NCBI GenBank assembly: GCA_958414825.1
Contig: CATYXQ010000008.1
Coordinates: forward strand, 1 to 54,500
Source: an uncultured Eubacteriales bacterium
GTDB taxonomy: Bacteria > Bacillota > Clostridia > Oscillospirales > CAG-272
Length of the DNA: 54,500 bases
Direction of reading: 5' to 3'
How positions within the stretch are numbered: position 1 is the first letter of the stretch; each line of letters opens with the position of its first letter. The position numbers and the translations under genes were made by a program. The notes beneath the pieces are model-generated. The model ran no database searches, had not been told where the DNA came from, and was given only the letters and a program-made list of their open reading frames with translations. This document shows positions 43,267 to 51,841 of the stretch, in pieces.

Positions 43267-43782
43267 ATGATACTTCAAACAAAACGGCTGTACCTTAGAG
43301 AAATGAATCAGGGCGATTTTGCCGCGCTATGCGAAATATTGCAGGACAAGACGGTCATGTACGCATATGAACATGCTTTTGACGACGCATAGGTGCAGGA
43401 ATGGCTCGACAAACAGCTTCAGCGCTATAAAACCGACGGCTTTGGTTTATGGGCGGTCATTTTGAAAAAAAACGAAAAAATGATCGGGCAGTGCGGGCTG
43501 ACCATGCAGGATTGCAATGGAAAACAGGTCGTCGAAGTCGGCTATCTGTTTCAAAAGGCATATTGGCACAAGGGCTACGCGACCGAAGCGGCTGTAGCCT
43601 GCAAGCAATATGCGTTTGATACCCTGAATGCGGACGAGGTGTTCTCGATCATCCGCGAAAACAACGCAGCCTCTATCGCCGTTGCCAGGCGAAACGGCAT
43701 GACGGAAACAGACCGGCTGACAAAGCACTACTACGGAATGAATATGCCGCATCTGGTATTTTCGGCAAAGCGGAACCCTTGA
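43267..43782 (+). pseudogene. RimJ/RimL-type GNAT acetyltransferase interrupted by an in-frame TAG
   Basis: Reading from the ATG at 43267 (GGAGG 6 nt upstream), codons 1-41 give a standard RimJ-like start (QTKRLYLREMNQGDF...YAYEHAFDDA), codon 42 is TAG (43390-43392), and the same frame then continues without a shift: VQEWLDKQLQRYKTDGFGLWAV, IGQCGLTMQD, VEVGYLFQKAYWHKGYATEA (acetyl-CoA loop) and ENNAASIAVARRNGM. Total length 171 codons is normal. Relatives often have an acidic pair before VQEWL, so a GAG-to-TAG change is the simplest origin. A GTG at 43393 could start a truncated product but has no ribosome binding site. TAG is used as an ordinary stop elsewhere in this window, so recoding is unlikely. 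Confidence 0.85.
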
Positions 43783-43808
43783 CATTTTCAGGAAAAAGCT
43801 ATCAGAAT
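43779..43808 (+). promoter_or_regulatory. Possible promoter of the GH43/dockerin-like gene
   Basis: TTGACA (43779-43784) overlaps the end of the interrupted acetyltransferase frame; 18 nt on is CAGAAT (43803-43808), a weak -10. The ATG is at 43840. Confidence 0.4.
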
Positions 43809-43839
43809 ACAAAATCAAAATGAAATGGAGTAACATTTT

Positions 43840-45984
43840 ATGAAGAAAAAATGGCTATGGATCTTCCTGCTTTTCTCAGCAGCGGCGACGCTCACGGTCG
43901 CTGTGGCCGCCGCGAAAATCACCTATCCGGACACGTTTACAAACCCGCTGGCAACTGGAGCAGACCCGTTTGTCTATAAAGAAGACGGCGTTTATTATCT
44001 GTACGTAACCGGAGATGTATCCAACGGATACCGCGTATTTACGTCAGAAAACCTCGTGGATTGGTCCTGCCGCGGATACTGCCTGCGCAAAGAAGACGTT
44101 TACTATGCCGATAAATCCTCAAATCCCAGCTTCTGGGCGCCGGAAGTGTTCAAAGAAGGCGATACCTACTACATGATCTACACGGCGCAGGAACATCTGG
44201 GTATCGCCACGTCGGACAGTCCGCTCGGCCCTTTCACAAACACGGATTCTTCCTATCTGATAAACGATTTCAAAGCCATCGACGGCCACTTTTTCCGCGA
44301 CGACAACGGCAAAATCTACCTATTCTTTGTCGGCAGCGGCACATTCACCTATAACGGCTACAAAAATCCGGGCGGAAACTGTATCTGGGGCGGCGAATTT
44401 AACTTGGAAACAAGAAAATTTGTATCCAAACCCGTTCAGCTTTTCACCTGGCAGGACGAACCGCGCTATGCATGGAGCATTGTCGAAGGGCCGGAAATGC
44501 TAAAAGCAGGCGACGTTTATTATCTCACCTATTCCTCATCCGGGTACGGAAGTCCGCGCTACGCAGTCAGCTACGCGACTGCGAAAAGCCCGCTCGGTCC
44601 CTACACAAAATCTCCGAACAACCCCATTCTGATTTCAGACGACGCAAGCAGAACCGACGCCCAAAACCCGCACCTCTACGGCACTGGACATCATAGCTTT
44701 ACGACCTCGCCGGATGAAAGCGAACTCATCATTGTCTATCACGCGCATCGTTCGGGCACAAAATACGCGGGCGCAAAAGACGATTTGTCCGGATACGTAC
44801 ACGAGCGGCGCGTCTGCATTGACAAGGCTTACTTTGATGAGAAAGGCAATCTCTGTATAGACGGCCCGACGGCAACTGCGCAAAGCGCGCCGTCGGGCGC
44901 AAAGCTCGGCCGCACCGTGGAACTGGATGAAAACTTTGCGGCGCTTGTCAAGCTGCCCACAGTTTACGTCGCGGGAACGGACGGTCTTGACAGCAACCCC
45001 GGAACTGCGGCAAAGCCTTTCCAAACGCTGAACGCGGCATACGCGGCGCTGCAAAACGGCGGCACAATCGTCTTGACGCAGACCTACAACATGCATTCAA
45101 AGCACGTGACCGATTCCGCCTATTACCGCTCGCCGGCGGTCAAGGGGCCGATTCTGATTCGTGGTCTGTACTCCTCCGTGCCTCTGGAATTTAAATTTTG
45201 GAGCATCTCCTCGGACACCTATATCGACAACGTATCGCTGATCCCCTGCACAGTCGGAGATCTGGCAGGCGGCGTCTCGGTCATTGAGTGCGGACAAAAC
45301 AACGTCACGTTCGGCGAAGGGGTCAGCTGCTATTCGCGCGGAAATTCAGAACAGTTTCCGGTTCTTGTGGGCGGACAGTGGCGCTATAATGCCGCTTCCA
45401 CGACTTCACCGTACAAATACTATGACATAAGCGCAAAAACCGACGCGATGCTGCACACCGACAAAAGCTATACGCTGACGGTGCTCGGCGGCACATGGGA
45501 TATTGTAACCGAGCAAAGCGTGAAAACCGTCTCTGTGATGTCAGATTCCGCACCGAACGCAAAACTGACAATGAGCGAGGATGTTGTACTCCGGCCTGCC
45601 AGAGTCACCGGCTTCAAGGTCGCGTGTACCGCGGACGGAGCGCTTTTGAGCGGAAATGCTATGCCGTTTGCCGAAAAATATGTATTTTATAAAATGGACG
45701 GAAAAACAGCGACGCGCCTCGGCTATTCGGATACCCCCACGTTCACCGACGTCGGCTATCAGCCCGGCACAACGGCCGTCTACCGCATGGCCGGCTATGT
45801 AAACGGCGCGTGTATAGGCAGCCCCAGCCTTGCTTTGAGCCTGACCACCTACGGCGACACAGACAAGAATGGCAGTCTCCGAATGAAAGACGCCCTCCTG
45901 CTCCTGCGCAACATCCAAAACGGAAGCGTGGCGCAGTTCAAATCGGGCAATGTAGACCGCATCCTCAAAGTTATCGCCGAGTAA
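43840..45984 (+). CDS. Secreted GH43 + beta-helix module + Fn3-like + degenerate dockerin-like protein
   Basis: This encodes 714 residues with a signal peptide (ending AVAAA). The GH43 propeller comes first (about 30-330): Asp base in ATGADPFVYKEDGVYYLYV (about 42), Asp in KAIDGHFFRDDNGKIYLFF (about 148) and acid Glu in SIVEGPEMLKAGDVYYLTYS (about 217). The beta-helix-like module follows (about 375-595): VYVAGTDGLDSNPGTAAKPF, NGGTIVLTQTY, and FGEGVSCYSRG. An Fn3-like region (about 600-675) leads to a weak dockerin-like end (GDTDKNGSLRMKDALLLLRNI). The domain order is the reverse of the 853-residue protein. It likely releases arabinose or xylose outside the cell. GGAG lies 9 nt before the ATG. 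Confidence 0.87.
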   Translation: MKKKWLWIFLLFSAAATLTVAVAAAKITYPDTFTNPLATGADPFVYKEDGVYYLYVTGDVSNGYRVFTSENLVDWSCRGYCLRKEDVYYADKSSNPSFWAPEVFKEGDTYYMIYTAQEHLGIATSDSPLGPFTNTDSSYLINDFKAIDGHFFRDDNGKIYLFFVGSGTFTYNGYKNPGGNCIWGGEFNLETRKFVSKPVQLFTWQDEPRYAWSIVEGPEMLKAGDVYYLTYSSSGYGSPRYAVSYATAKSPLGPYTKSPNNPILISDDASRTDAQNPHLYGTGHHSFTTSPDESELIIVYHAHRSGTKYAGAKDDLSGYVHERRVCIDKAYFDEKGNLCIDGPTATAQSAPSGAKLGRTVELDENFAALVKLPTVYVAGTDGLDSNPGTAAKPFQTLNAAYAALQNGGTIVLTQTYNMHSKHVTDSAYYRSPAVKGPILIRGLYSSVPLEFKFWSISSDTYIDNVSLIPCTVGDLAGGVSVIECGQNNVTFGEGVSCYSRGNSEQFPVLVGGQWRYNAASTTSPYKYYDISAKTDAMLHTDKSYTLTVLGGTWDIVTEQSVKTVSVMSDSAPNAKLTMSEDVVLRPARVTGFKVACTADGALLSGNAMPFAEKYVFYKMDGKTATRLGYSDTPTFTDVGYQPGTTAVYRMAGYVNGACIGSPSLALSLTTYGDTDKNGSLRMKDALLLLRNIQNGSVAQFKSGNVDRILKVIAE

Positions 45985-46020
45985 ATCGACGTCGCCTGTC
46001 TAATTGCCATACAAACAGAA

Positions 46021-46066
46021 AACCCGGCAAAGCCGCATTCTATCGTGACTTTGCCGGGTTACTTTT
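46021..46066 (+). terminator. First terminator after the GH43/dockerin-like gene
   Basis: AACCCGGCAAAG (46021-46032) pairs with 46049-46060 in a perfect 12-bp stem with a 16-nt loop, followed by ACTTTTTA. Confidence 0.85.
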
Positions 46067-46074
46067 TATTTATG

Positions 46075-46100
46075 ACGGAGCTTTTTACAGCTCCGTTTTT
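46075..46100 (+). terminator. Second, tandem terminator
   Basis: ACGGAGCT (46075-46082) pairs with AGCTCCGT (46089-46096) and is followed by a T run to 46100; it backs up the terminator just upstream, before the converging lipoprotein gene. Confidence 0.8.
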
Positions 46101-46109
46101 CTATGCAAT

Positions 46110-46949
46110 TTATTCCTGCACAAGCGGAATCTCCTCGGCAGCTTTGGCCTCCTCAGGAATTTCAAAATCCGCAGCGGCATTTACATTCTTATACTGCATG
46201 GTCAACTCCGCCGCCGAAACCGTGACGTCAATATCCGCGATTTCACCGAAACCGCCCTGCGCCAACGTGTTCTTCAGCATAGTTTCCATTGCTTTTGCCA
46301 TATCCACGCGCATTTGAACCGGCATATCAGTCTTTGCGTCCAGCCAATACTCAAACGGAATCTCGCCGATGCCCTCAAACATTCCGGTCACCATGCCAAG
46401 GCTTTCGCTGTCTATGGAACCCGCCATCATGCCGAGCACCCGGCCAAGCATTTCCTCCGTAATAACAGCGGTGAATTTATTGGTTTTGACGCCGTTCACT
46501 TCCTCAGAAACAGGCTCGTTTGCAAGCAGAAGCGCATTCAGATCCTCATAAAGCTCCGCGTTGATGGTCTCAGTCGTTTCCAAATCCGGCATAGCAGTCT
46601 TCACCCATACGCCGTCCATGCCGGTATATGTATATTCTTCATCCACATACATTTCCATCTGCTGCGTCTGACTGCCCATACCGGGAATGTCGATTGTAAG
46701 CGTCATATCGCATTTAGCTTTCTGCGGTTCGGTAAACGAAACACTGTCCATCTGCATCTGCATTTTCATGGACTGACCGACCATGGAGTATTCAATGTTC
46801 ATCGTGGCAGAGCATTCCACATTTTTTGCACTTTCCATCTGCTCGGCGGCATTGTTCAGCATCTGCTCAGGCGTTTTACCGCCGCATCCGGCAAGCAAAA
46901 GCGCAAGCAAAAGTCCGAAAACCGGTAAACTGCGTTTCAAAAATTTCAT
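46110..46949 (-). CDS. DUF6612-like lipoprotein
   Basis: This encodes 279 residues. The signal peptide ends in the lipobox LLLAGC, with Cys at about residue 22. The mature protein starts GGKTPEQMLNNAAEQMESAKNV and then shows the alternating beta-strand, Met/Gln-rich pattern (VGQSMKMQMQMDSVSF, YTGMDGVWVKTAM, IPFEYWLDAKTDMPVQMRVDM) of LppX/LolA-like half-barrels, a fold that carries lipids. DUF6612 proteins of Clostridia look like this. A hydrophobic-ligand carrier or stress-related wall lipoprotein is inference. GGGGG precedes the ATG by 9 nt. Confidence 0.8.
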   Translation of the reverse strand: MKFLKRSLPVFGLLLALLLAGCGGKTPEQMLNNAAEQMESAKNVECSATMNIEYSMVGQSMKMQMQMDSVSFTEPQKAKCDMTLTIDIPGMGSQTQQMEMYVDEEYTYTGMDGVWVKTAMPDLETTETINAELYEDLNALLLANEPVSEEVNGVKTNKFTAVITEEMLGRVLGMMAGSIDSESLGMVTGMFEGIGEIPFEYWLDAKTDMPVQMRVDMAKAMETMLKNTLAQGGFGEIADIDVTVSAAELTMQYKNVNAAADFEIPEEAKAAEEIPLVQE

Positions 46950-47016
46950 CTGAGAAATCCCCCTGTACTTCTTATTGTTTCAGTCTGTCTTTGCATTGTA
47001 ACATTTTTCATCTATG

Positions 47017-47045
47017 ATTGTACCATGGGCAGAATGAAAAAGCAA
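47017..47045 (-). promoter_or_regulatory. Promoter of the DUF6612-like lipoprotein gene
   Basis: On the minus strand TTGCTT (47045-47040), 17 nt, TACAAT (47022-47017). Confidence 0.65.
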
Positions 47046-47083
47046 TAGCTTTCTCACTTTTTTCCCGGTTTTTTAAAACATAC

Positions 47084-47114
47084 AAAAAAAGGAAAGCCGA
47101 AGCTTTCCTTTTTT
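47084..47114 (-). terminator. S-layer gene terminator
   Basis: AAAAAAA-GGAAAGC-CGAA-GCTTTCC-TTTTTT is a symmetric hairpin with T runs on both strands, 33 bp after the S-layer stop codon. Confidence 0.9.
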
Positions 47115-47146
47115 GTTTCAGGCGCCGCCTGGTTTATTTTGTGCAA

Positions 47147-50100
47147 TTAAACACCGGGCTCAGCTGCGGGCATATTAGCACCGCAGACGTCGCATTTTTG
47201 ATCCGGAGTCTCTTCTTGAGTCTCGTTGTTCAGCAAATCCGCATGGACAGCATAACCGTCTTTTTCAGCGTTCTCCGTCACAGGGCATCCGGCAACTTCG
47301 CACTCGTGCCAATGCGCAGTCTCATCAGACGTCCATGCTTCGCTCCACTGATGGGCAAGAGGATCAACTTTATTGACATACTCTACTTCATAGCAAGTCT
47401 GGCAAACTTTCTTTGCATCGTAACCAAACTCAGTGTGAGTAGCCTCTTTCTTGCCTTCCACTACCTGGAAATTGTGTCCAAGTGCAGGAATTTCAGCACC
47501 GGTCTTGACGTCATCGCATCTGCTGCACTTCATATCAGCTTCCTTGCCAGCAACGAGGCAGGTAGCAGCCTTAGCAGTTTCTGCAACTTCCACGGTATGA
47601 TCATGGCCAAGAGCAGGAATCTCCTCAACGGTGGTGTAGGTGCATCCCTCAACGTTGCACTTCTTGCCGGCGGTATTGCCAGCCGCGGTGCAGGTAGCAG
47701 CTACAGCCTCTACATCTACGAGCGTATGTGCATCCGCGTTCTTCTCGATCACAACTTCTACATCAGCATTGCAAACGGAGCACTTCTGTGTTCCCTTACC
47801 GTCAGCCTGGCAGGTCGCGGGAGTCACTACAGTGATCTCGCCGATCAGCTTATGTCCGAGAGCGTCTGTATTATGGGTAACAATGGTTTCACCGCAAATG
47901 TTGCAGATCCACGTCTCAGTGCTATCGGCCGTGCAGGTTGCATCAACGGAAGACTGAAGCGTAGTAGACTGATGCTTGCAAGCCTCAGGGTTAGCCTCGC
48001 CAGCTTCCATGTAAACGATCATCGGATAGAGTTCCAGCTTGCTGGAGCTATCCGTCCAGAGCGTAGCAATGGACATTCTGTAGGTGATGATGGCTGCATC
48101 CTCATAATCATCGCCGTCTGCCAGCGGAACCAGAATCACGCCGCCGTCATTGTCCAGCATGAACTGATCGAACACGCCGGAAACAGGGCCGCCGGAAAGA
48201 TCCTCAATAAGCTCTGCATTCATCGGGAACGCATAGCCGCCGAATTCATCATCATAAGAAGCATTCCATCTGTCCGCGTCCGCTTCTTTGTAATCGCGAA
48301 GCAGAAGCGCGCGGTCAAAGTCGTACTCCTCAGGATCAAGTCCGGTTGCGTTTACAGTGTAAGCGAAGCCGGCAAGCGTAGCAATTACGCGGTTGTTTAC
48401 AGTTTCCGCCATTTCTCTGTTGGTATTGTTCAGCGTACCCTCATGCGTACTGTCAAACGCAGCAGAGAACGGATTGCCTTTTTCACGGGAGTAAAGAACC
48501 GTATCCGCATCGACAAACTGCAAACCATCCGCACCGGCGCCAAGAATACTGCTGCTTGCGGAACGTCTCGTGTTCCACCATGCATGAAGCATAGCGGTCT
48601 CGAGGTCTTCCTCGCTGATATCTACATAAACCTTCATATCAGCATCCGTCTGCCAATCCTGTACGCCAGCTTTTTTGTAATCGAAGATAACGCCGTTTTT
48701 GTCCGCAAAGAGAAGCGTGGGCATCAACGTATCGTCAGCCGCAAACTCAATCGGTTCATCCGTCTGGAAGGTGATCGAATCCACCATTTTTCTTGCACGA
48801 TAGTTGAATACGTTGGTCAGCGTCACGGTATACTTCTCGTCGCTGCCGGTCTCGTTTGCATCCAGTTCGCAGGAGGAAACGCCGGGCAGAGCAAGATAGT
48901 AGGTCCAGGAAACCTGGGTTTCAGCCCACTCAAGCGCAGTAGCTTTTGAACTGTTAACCGTCGCATTCTTGGTTTTAACTACGATCAGAGAAGAATTTGC
49001 AGAGAAGAAATCAACCGATCCGGTAACATTATACGTATTGTTGGCCTTAATAACGCCCGTGCGAACGCCGACATTTCCTTTCGCGTCGATAACAACCGTG
49101 ATGGTGCTCTCGTTCTGCGTTACACGTGCGGGCTCAACATCGGGATCCGCGCTGATCTTGTTGGTCTTCGCGCTGTCGTCGCTGTAAATAAGACCGCTGC
49201 TAATCGTATTATACGTAACCGCGTTCTCTACAGTGCCGAGGCTGTACAGGCCGTCTTTCTCGCTGACAAGCGCGAAGACGCCGCCCTGGCCAAACGCCTC
49301 TTTTGCAGCAGCATAGTTCTGATACTTAACAGTATCGTTCGGGCCAACCATTTCTACAAGCGTAGCATAGGTGCCGAGGTCGCTGTAAGCAGCCCACTCT
49401 TCCTCCTCGGCGTCATAGGTCATGTAGAAACGACCAAGGGAAGCAAGCTCCCACTCGCCGGTCTCAACGTTGAGAACTGCGATCTGAACATTGTCGTCGC
49501 TGTCCAGAACCAGGCCGTCAACCTTGGTGAGGTCCTTAACCTTAACATCGAGCAGACCCGCAAGAACGTCGTCGTTCATCGATACGACAGCGAAATCATA
49601 CGCTGCGCTGCTGGACTTCTCGCCCGAGTAAGACTCGAAGTAGATAACGCGGCCGTCAGCCTCGATGTACTTCACATTGTCCTTGCCGCTCTCAAGTGCA
49701 GCAATGATGTCTTTTGCAAGCGCACTGTCATAGCCGAAGTAATCCGCATTGTCAAACGCGCCCTTGATGCCGGTCGGCTTGGTAGCGCCGTCGATCTTCA
49801 GGGTTTCCTTAGACGTGCTGGTGCCGCTCAGTCTGCCGGTCTGGAAAGAACCGCAGTTCATCGCGACAGTCAGAATGTTGTCTACGCTGTTGTACGCATA
49901 GAACATAAAGTCGCCGGACTTAATATCCTCGCCCGCAAGCGTAACGCTCTTCGCCTTTTCGCCGTTGGACTTGGATACAGAAGTCGTGTTCTCGTTTACA
50001 ATCTTGGAGGTATCCAGCAGAACTTCAACGAAGTTGCTTTCCTCACCGTCCAGGTTGACAACGGGACTTGACTTATACTTACCGATCGTGGTGAAATCCG

Positions 50101-51475
50101 CGTCCTTGGACGCGGTCGCGTCCTTGATGGTGCGGACAAAGTACTGACCGAACTCGTAAGGCGTGTAGCAGAGTACGGTAGCCTTATCATACTCGATCTT
50201 GCCTTCTACTTCCTCAGGAATGTTGTAGGTGTAATAGTTGATCTGGCCATAGGAGTTGGTTGCATCCTCATAACCGCCCTTGGTCTTGTATGCGAACGCG
50301 TCCTTCAGCGCATCCAGATCAGCCATATCTTCCCAACCGTCTTCAGTAAAGGTCTTCGCCTCAACGATATCATCTTCGCCGAGCGCAACCTTTGTGCCGC
50401 CGACCAAGAAGTAAGGCGTGCCGCTGGTGGGCTCAACATAACGGATGGCGCCCGCATCGCCGAGGTTCTCAACGGTGGTCATCGCCGTCAGATTTGCGAA
50501 AACGATTTCCGCTTCGCTCTCGTCCTTGTCAATGCTGTAATCCGAAGCGAAATCCTCCGGCGCACAGTTTACAAACACAGTAACAGGAAGTCCGAGGTAA
50601 GAAGCTTTGGGGGTGTCCTTGGTGATACCAAGGTCAGCCGCCGCAACCGTAATGGAATCCTCGTTGATCTTGTTGTCCTTTATGTAGTAATACGAAAGGT
50701 CAACCGTATCAACCGAATCCTCATCGTCCTCATCCGCCTCTACGAAATTCGTAACAACGGCTTCGAGTTTGCCGTCAGCGTAGCCGGCTTTCTCAAGCAG
50801 CGTGGTGCGCTCGATCTTGCCAGCGCCTACCAGCAGGCCGTACGGAGTGGTGTCCTCCTGGCCAGGATAAACGATTGCGTTGGTCAAGGGATCAATGAAC
50901 GCGATCTCGGTGTTGAGCATGTTCCAGATCAGCTGGGCAGTCTCGCCGCGCGTCAGTTCAGCCTTGAAGTTGATGTTGTCAATATCATCGGTCAGACCGA
51001 GGGTCTGCGCATTGATGATATAGCCGTAAGGATACGAGGTATCCTCCGTCTCATACCCCAGCGCACGAACGGCCATAACCAACATATCCTGATACGTGAT
51101 CGGATCGTTGTAGCCGTAGATGCCGTTGCCGCGGCCGAGGATCAGCTTCATGCCATAAGCATAGTCGATCGCCGTGCCGTACTCCGGAACGTCGCTGAAG
51201 ATTGCGCTCTTCTTCTCGCCGTTCCAGGTGTTGACGTCGGTCTTGCCGGTCAATGCCTGTACGAAGAAAAGAGCAGCCTGATAACGGGTCACGCCGTTCT
51301 CAAGATTGAGATTGCCGTGCTCGTCGCCCTTCATGATCGAGAGCGCCGCAAGATGCTGAACTGCGCTGAGATACTCAGAATCAGCGTCATCTGCCGCTCC
51401 CGTCGTAATGACCGCCATGCCGAATACCATCAGCATCGCCATTACCAGGGCAAGAAATTTTTTCAAATTTCTCAC
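47147..51475 (-). CDS. S-layer protein with N-terminal SLH domains and C-terminal C-x2-C repeats
   Basis: This encodes 1442 residues. The signal peptide (MRNLKKFLALVMAMLMVF, ending ITTGAA) is of the S-layer type. Three SLH-like units (about 32-215) carry VTRYQAALFFVQALTG, FSDVPEYGTAIDYAYGMKLILGRG, ITYQDMLVMAVRALGYE and LTRGETAQLIWNMLNTE; SLH domains bind pyruvylated wall polymer. A long Asp/Glu/Thr-rich middle region of beta character follows. The last 300 residues hold about six repeats with C-x2-C and GH pairs (WICNICGE, KCSVCNAD, KCSRCDD, IPALGH). The start is GTG with GGAGG 8 nt upstream. It is probably the major surface protein and highly expressed. Confidence 0.93.
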   Translation of the reverse strand: MRNLKKFLALVMAMLMVFGMAVITTGAADDADSEYLSAVQHLAALSIMKGDEHGNLNLENGVTRYQAALFFVQALTGKTDVNTWNGEKKSAIFSDVPEYGTAIDYAYGMKLILGRGNGIYGYNDPITYQDMLVMAVRALGYETEDTSYPYGYIINAQTLGLTDDIDNINFKAELTRGETAQLIWNMLNTEIAFIDPLTNAIVYPGQEDTTPYGLLVGAGKIERTTLLEKAGYADGKLEAVVTNFVEADEDDEDSVDTVDLSYYYIKDNKINEDSITVAAADLGITKDTPKASYLGLPVTVFVNCAPEDFASDYSIDKDESEAEIVFANLTAMTTVENLGDAGAIRYVEPTSGTPYFLVGGTKVALGEDDIVEAKTFTEDGWEDMADLDALKDAFAYKTKGGYEDATNSYGQINYYTYNIPEEVEGKIEYDKATVLCYTPYEFGQYFVRTIKDATASKDADFTTIGKYKSSPVVNLDGEESNFVEVLLDTSKIVNENTTSVSKSNGEKAKSVTLAGEDIKSGDFMFYAYNSVDNILTVAMNCGSFQTGRLSGTSTSKETLKIDGATKPTGIKGAFDNADYFGYDSALAKDIIAALESGKDNVKYIEADGRVIYFESYSGEKSSSAAYDFAVVSMNDDVLAGLLDVKVKDLTKVDGLVLDSDDNVQIAVLNVETGEWELASLGRFYMTYDAEEEEWAAYSDLGTYATLVEMVGPNDTVKYQNYAAAKEAFGQGGVFALVSEKDGLYSLGTVENAVTYNTISSGLIYSDDSAKTNKISADPDVEPARVTQNESTITVVIDAKGNVGVRTGVIKANNTYNVTGSVDFFSANSSLIVVKTKNATVNSSKATALEWAETQVSWTYYLALPGVSSCELDANETGSDEKYTVTLTNVFNYRARKMVDSITFQTDEPIEFAADDTLMPTLLFADKNGVIFDYKKAGVQDWQTDADMKVYVDISEEDLETAMLHAWWNTRRSASSSILGAGADGLQFVDADTVLYSREKGNPFSAAFDSTHEGTLNNTNREMAETVNNRVIATLAGFAYTVNATGLDPEEYDFDRALLLRDYKEADADRWNASYDDEFGGYAFPMNAELIEDLSGGPVSGVFDQFMLDNDGGVILVPLADGDDYEDAAIITYRMSIATLWTDSSSKLELYPMIVYMEAGEANPEACKHQSTTLQSSVDATCTADSTETWICNICGETIVTHNTDALGHKLIGEITVVTPATCQADGKGTQKCSVCNADVEVVIEKNADAHTLVDVEAVAATCTAAGNTAGKKCNVEGCTYTTVEEIPALGHDHTVEVAETAKAATCLVAGKEADMKCSRCDDVKTGAEIPALGHNFQVVEGKKEATHTEFGYDAKKVCQTCYEVEYVNKVDPLAHQWSEAWTSDETAHWHECEVAGCPVTENAEKDGYAVHADLLNNETQEETPDQKCDVCGANMPAAEPGV

Positions 51476-51572
51476 AGTGTTTTCCTCCTAAGATATTAAA
51501 ATAAATTTATCATGTCCGCTTTGCAGCGGCTACCATGAACATAAAAATGACGATAAAAGTCCTTACGGTTAC

Positions 51573-51601
51573 AGAATATACCAGCCGAGCAAAATTTACA
51601 A
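51573..51601 (-). promoter_or_regulatory. Promoter of the S-layer gene
   Basis: On the minus strand TTGTAA (51601-51596), 17 nt, TATTCT (51578-51573), giving a leader of about 90 nt before the GTG start. Confidence 0.7.
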
Positions 51602-51660
51602 GATGTTTTGCAATTTTGTAAGGAAACTGTAAGATTCTTTTCGGAAACGAAAAAAACACA

Positions 51661-51690
51661 TTGTCAAACTGGAAAAAAATATGCTATACT
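51661..51690 (+). promoter_or_regulatory. Upstream housekeeping promoter of the sigI region
   Basis: TTGTCA (51661-51666), 18 nt, TATACT (51685-51690). It would give a leader of about 330 nt containing repeat copy B and the sigma-I-type promoter. Confidence 0.65.
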
Positions 51691-51841
51691 AATCCCGCAG
51701 CGGATTTGAGCGGCGATACTTGGCAAAAAGAAAGACAAAAAAAGGCGGTTTATAACAAATATGCCGCCGTATCTTACAGGAAACATGAAAAAATTGATTT
51801 CAGACGGTAAAATCAAGTCAGTTGCTGAAATTTTATTTACT

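Noticed and set aside
43390..43392. TAG recoded as an amino acid (pyrrolysine or other)
   Set aside because: TAG ends znuB and the dehydrogenase gene normally, and no suppressor machinery is visible; a nonsense mutation is simpler.
43393..43782. Independent gene starting at GTG 43393
   Set aside because: It is the same frame as the upstream acetyltransferase start, lacks a ribosome binding site, and would miss the N-terminal strand of the GNAT fold.
47018..48949. 643-codon plus-strand open frame
   Set aside because: It lies antisense to the C-terminal part of the S-layer gene, has no ribosome binding site or recognisable domain, and is explained by the codon bias of the real gene.
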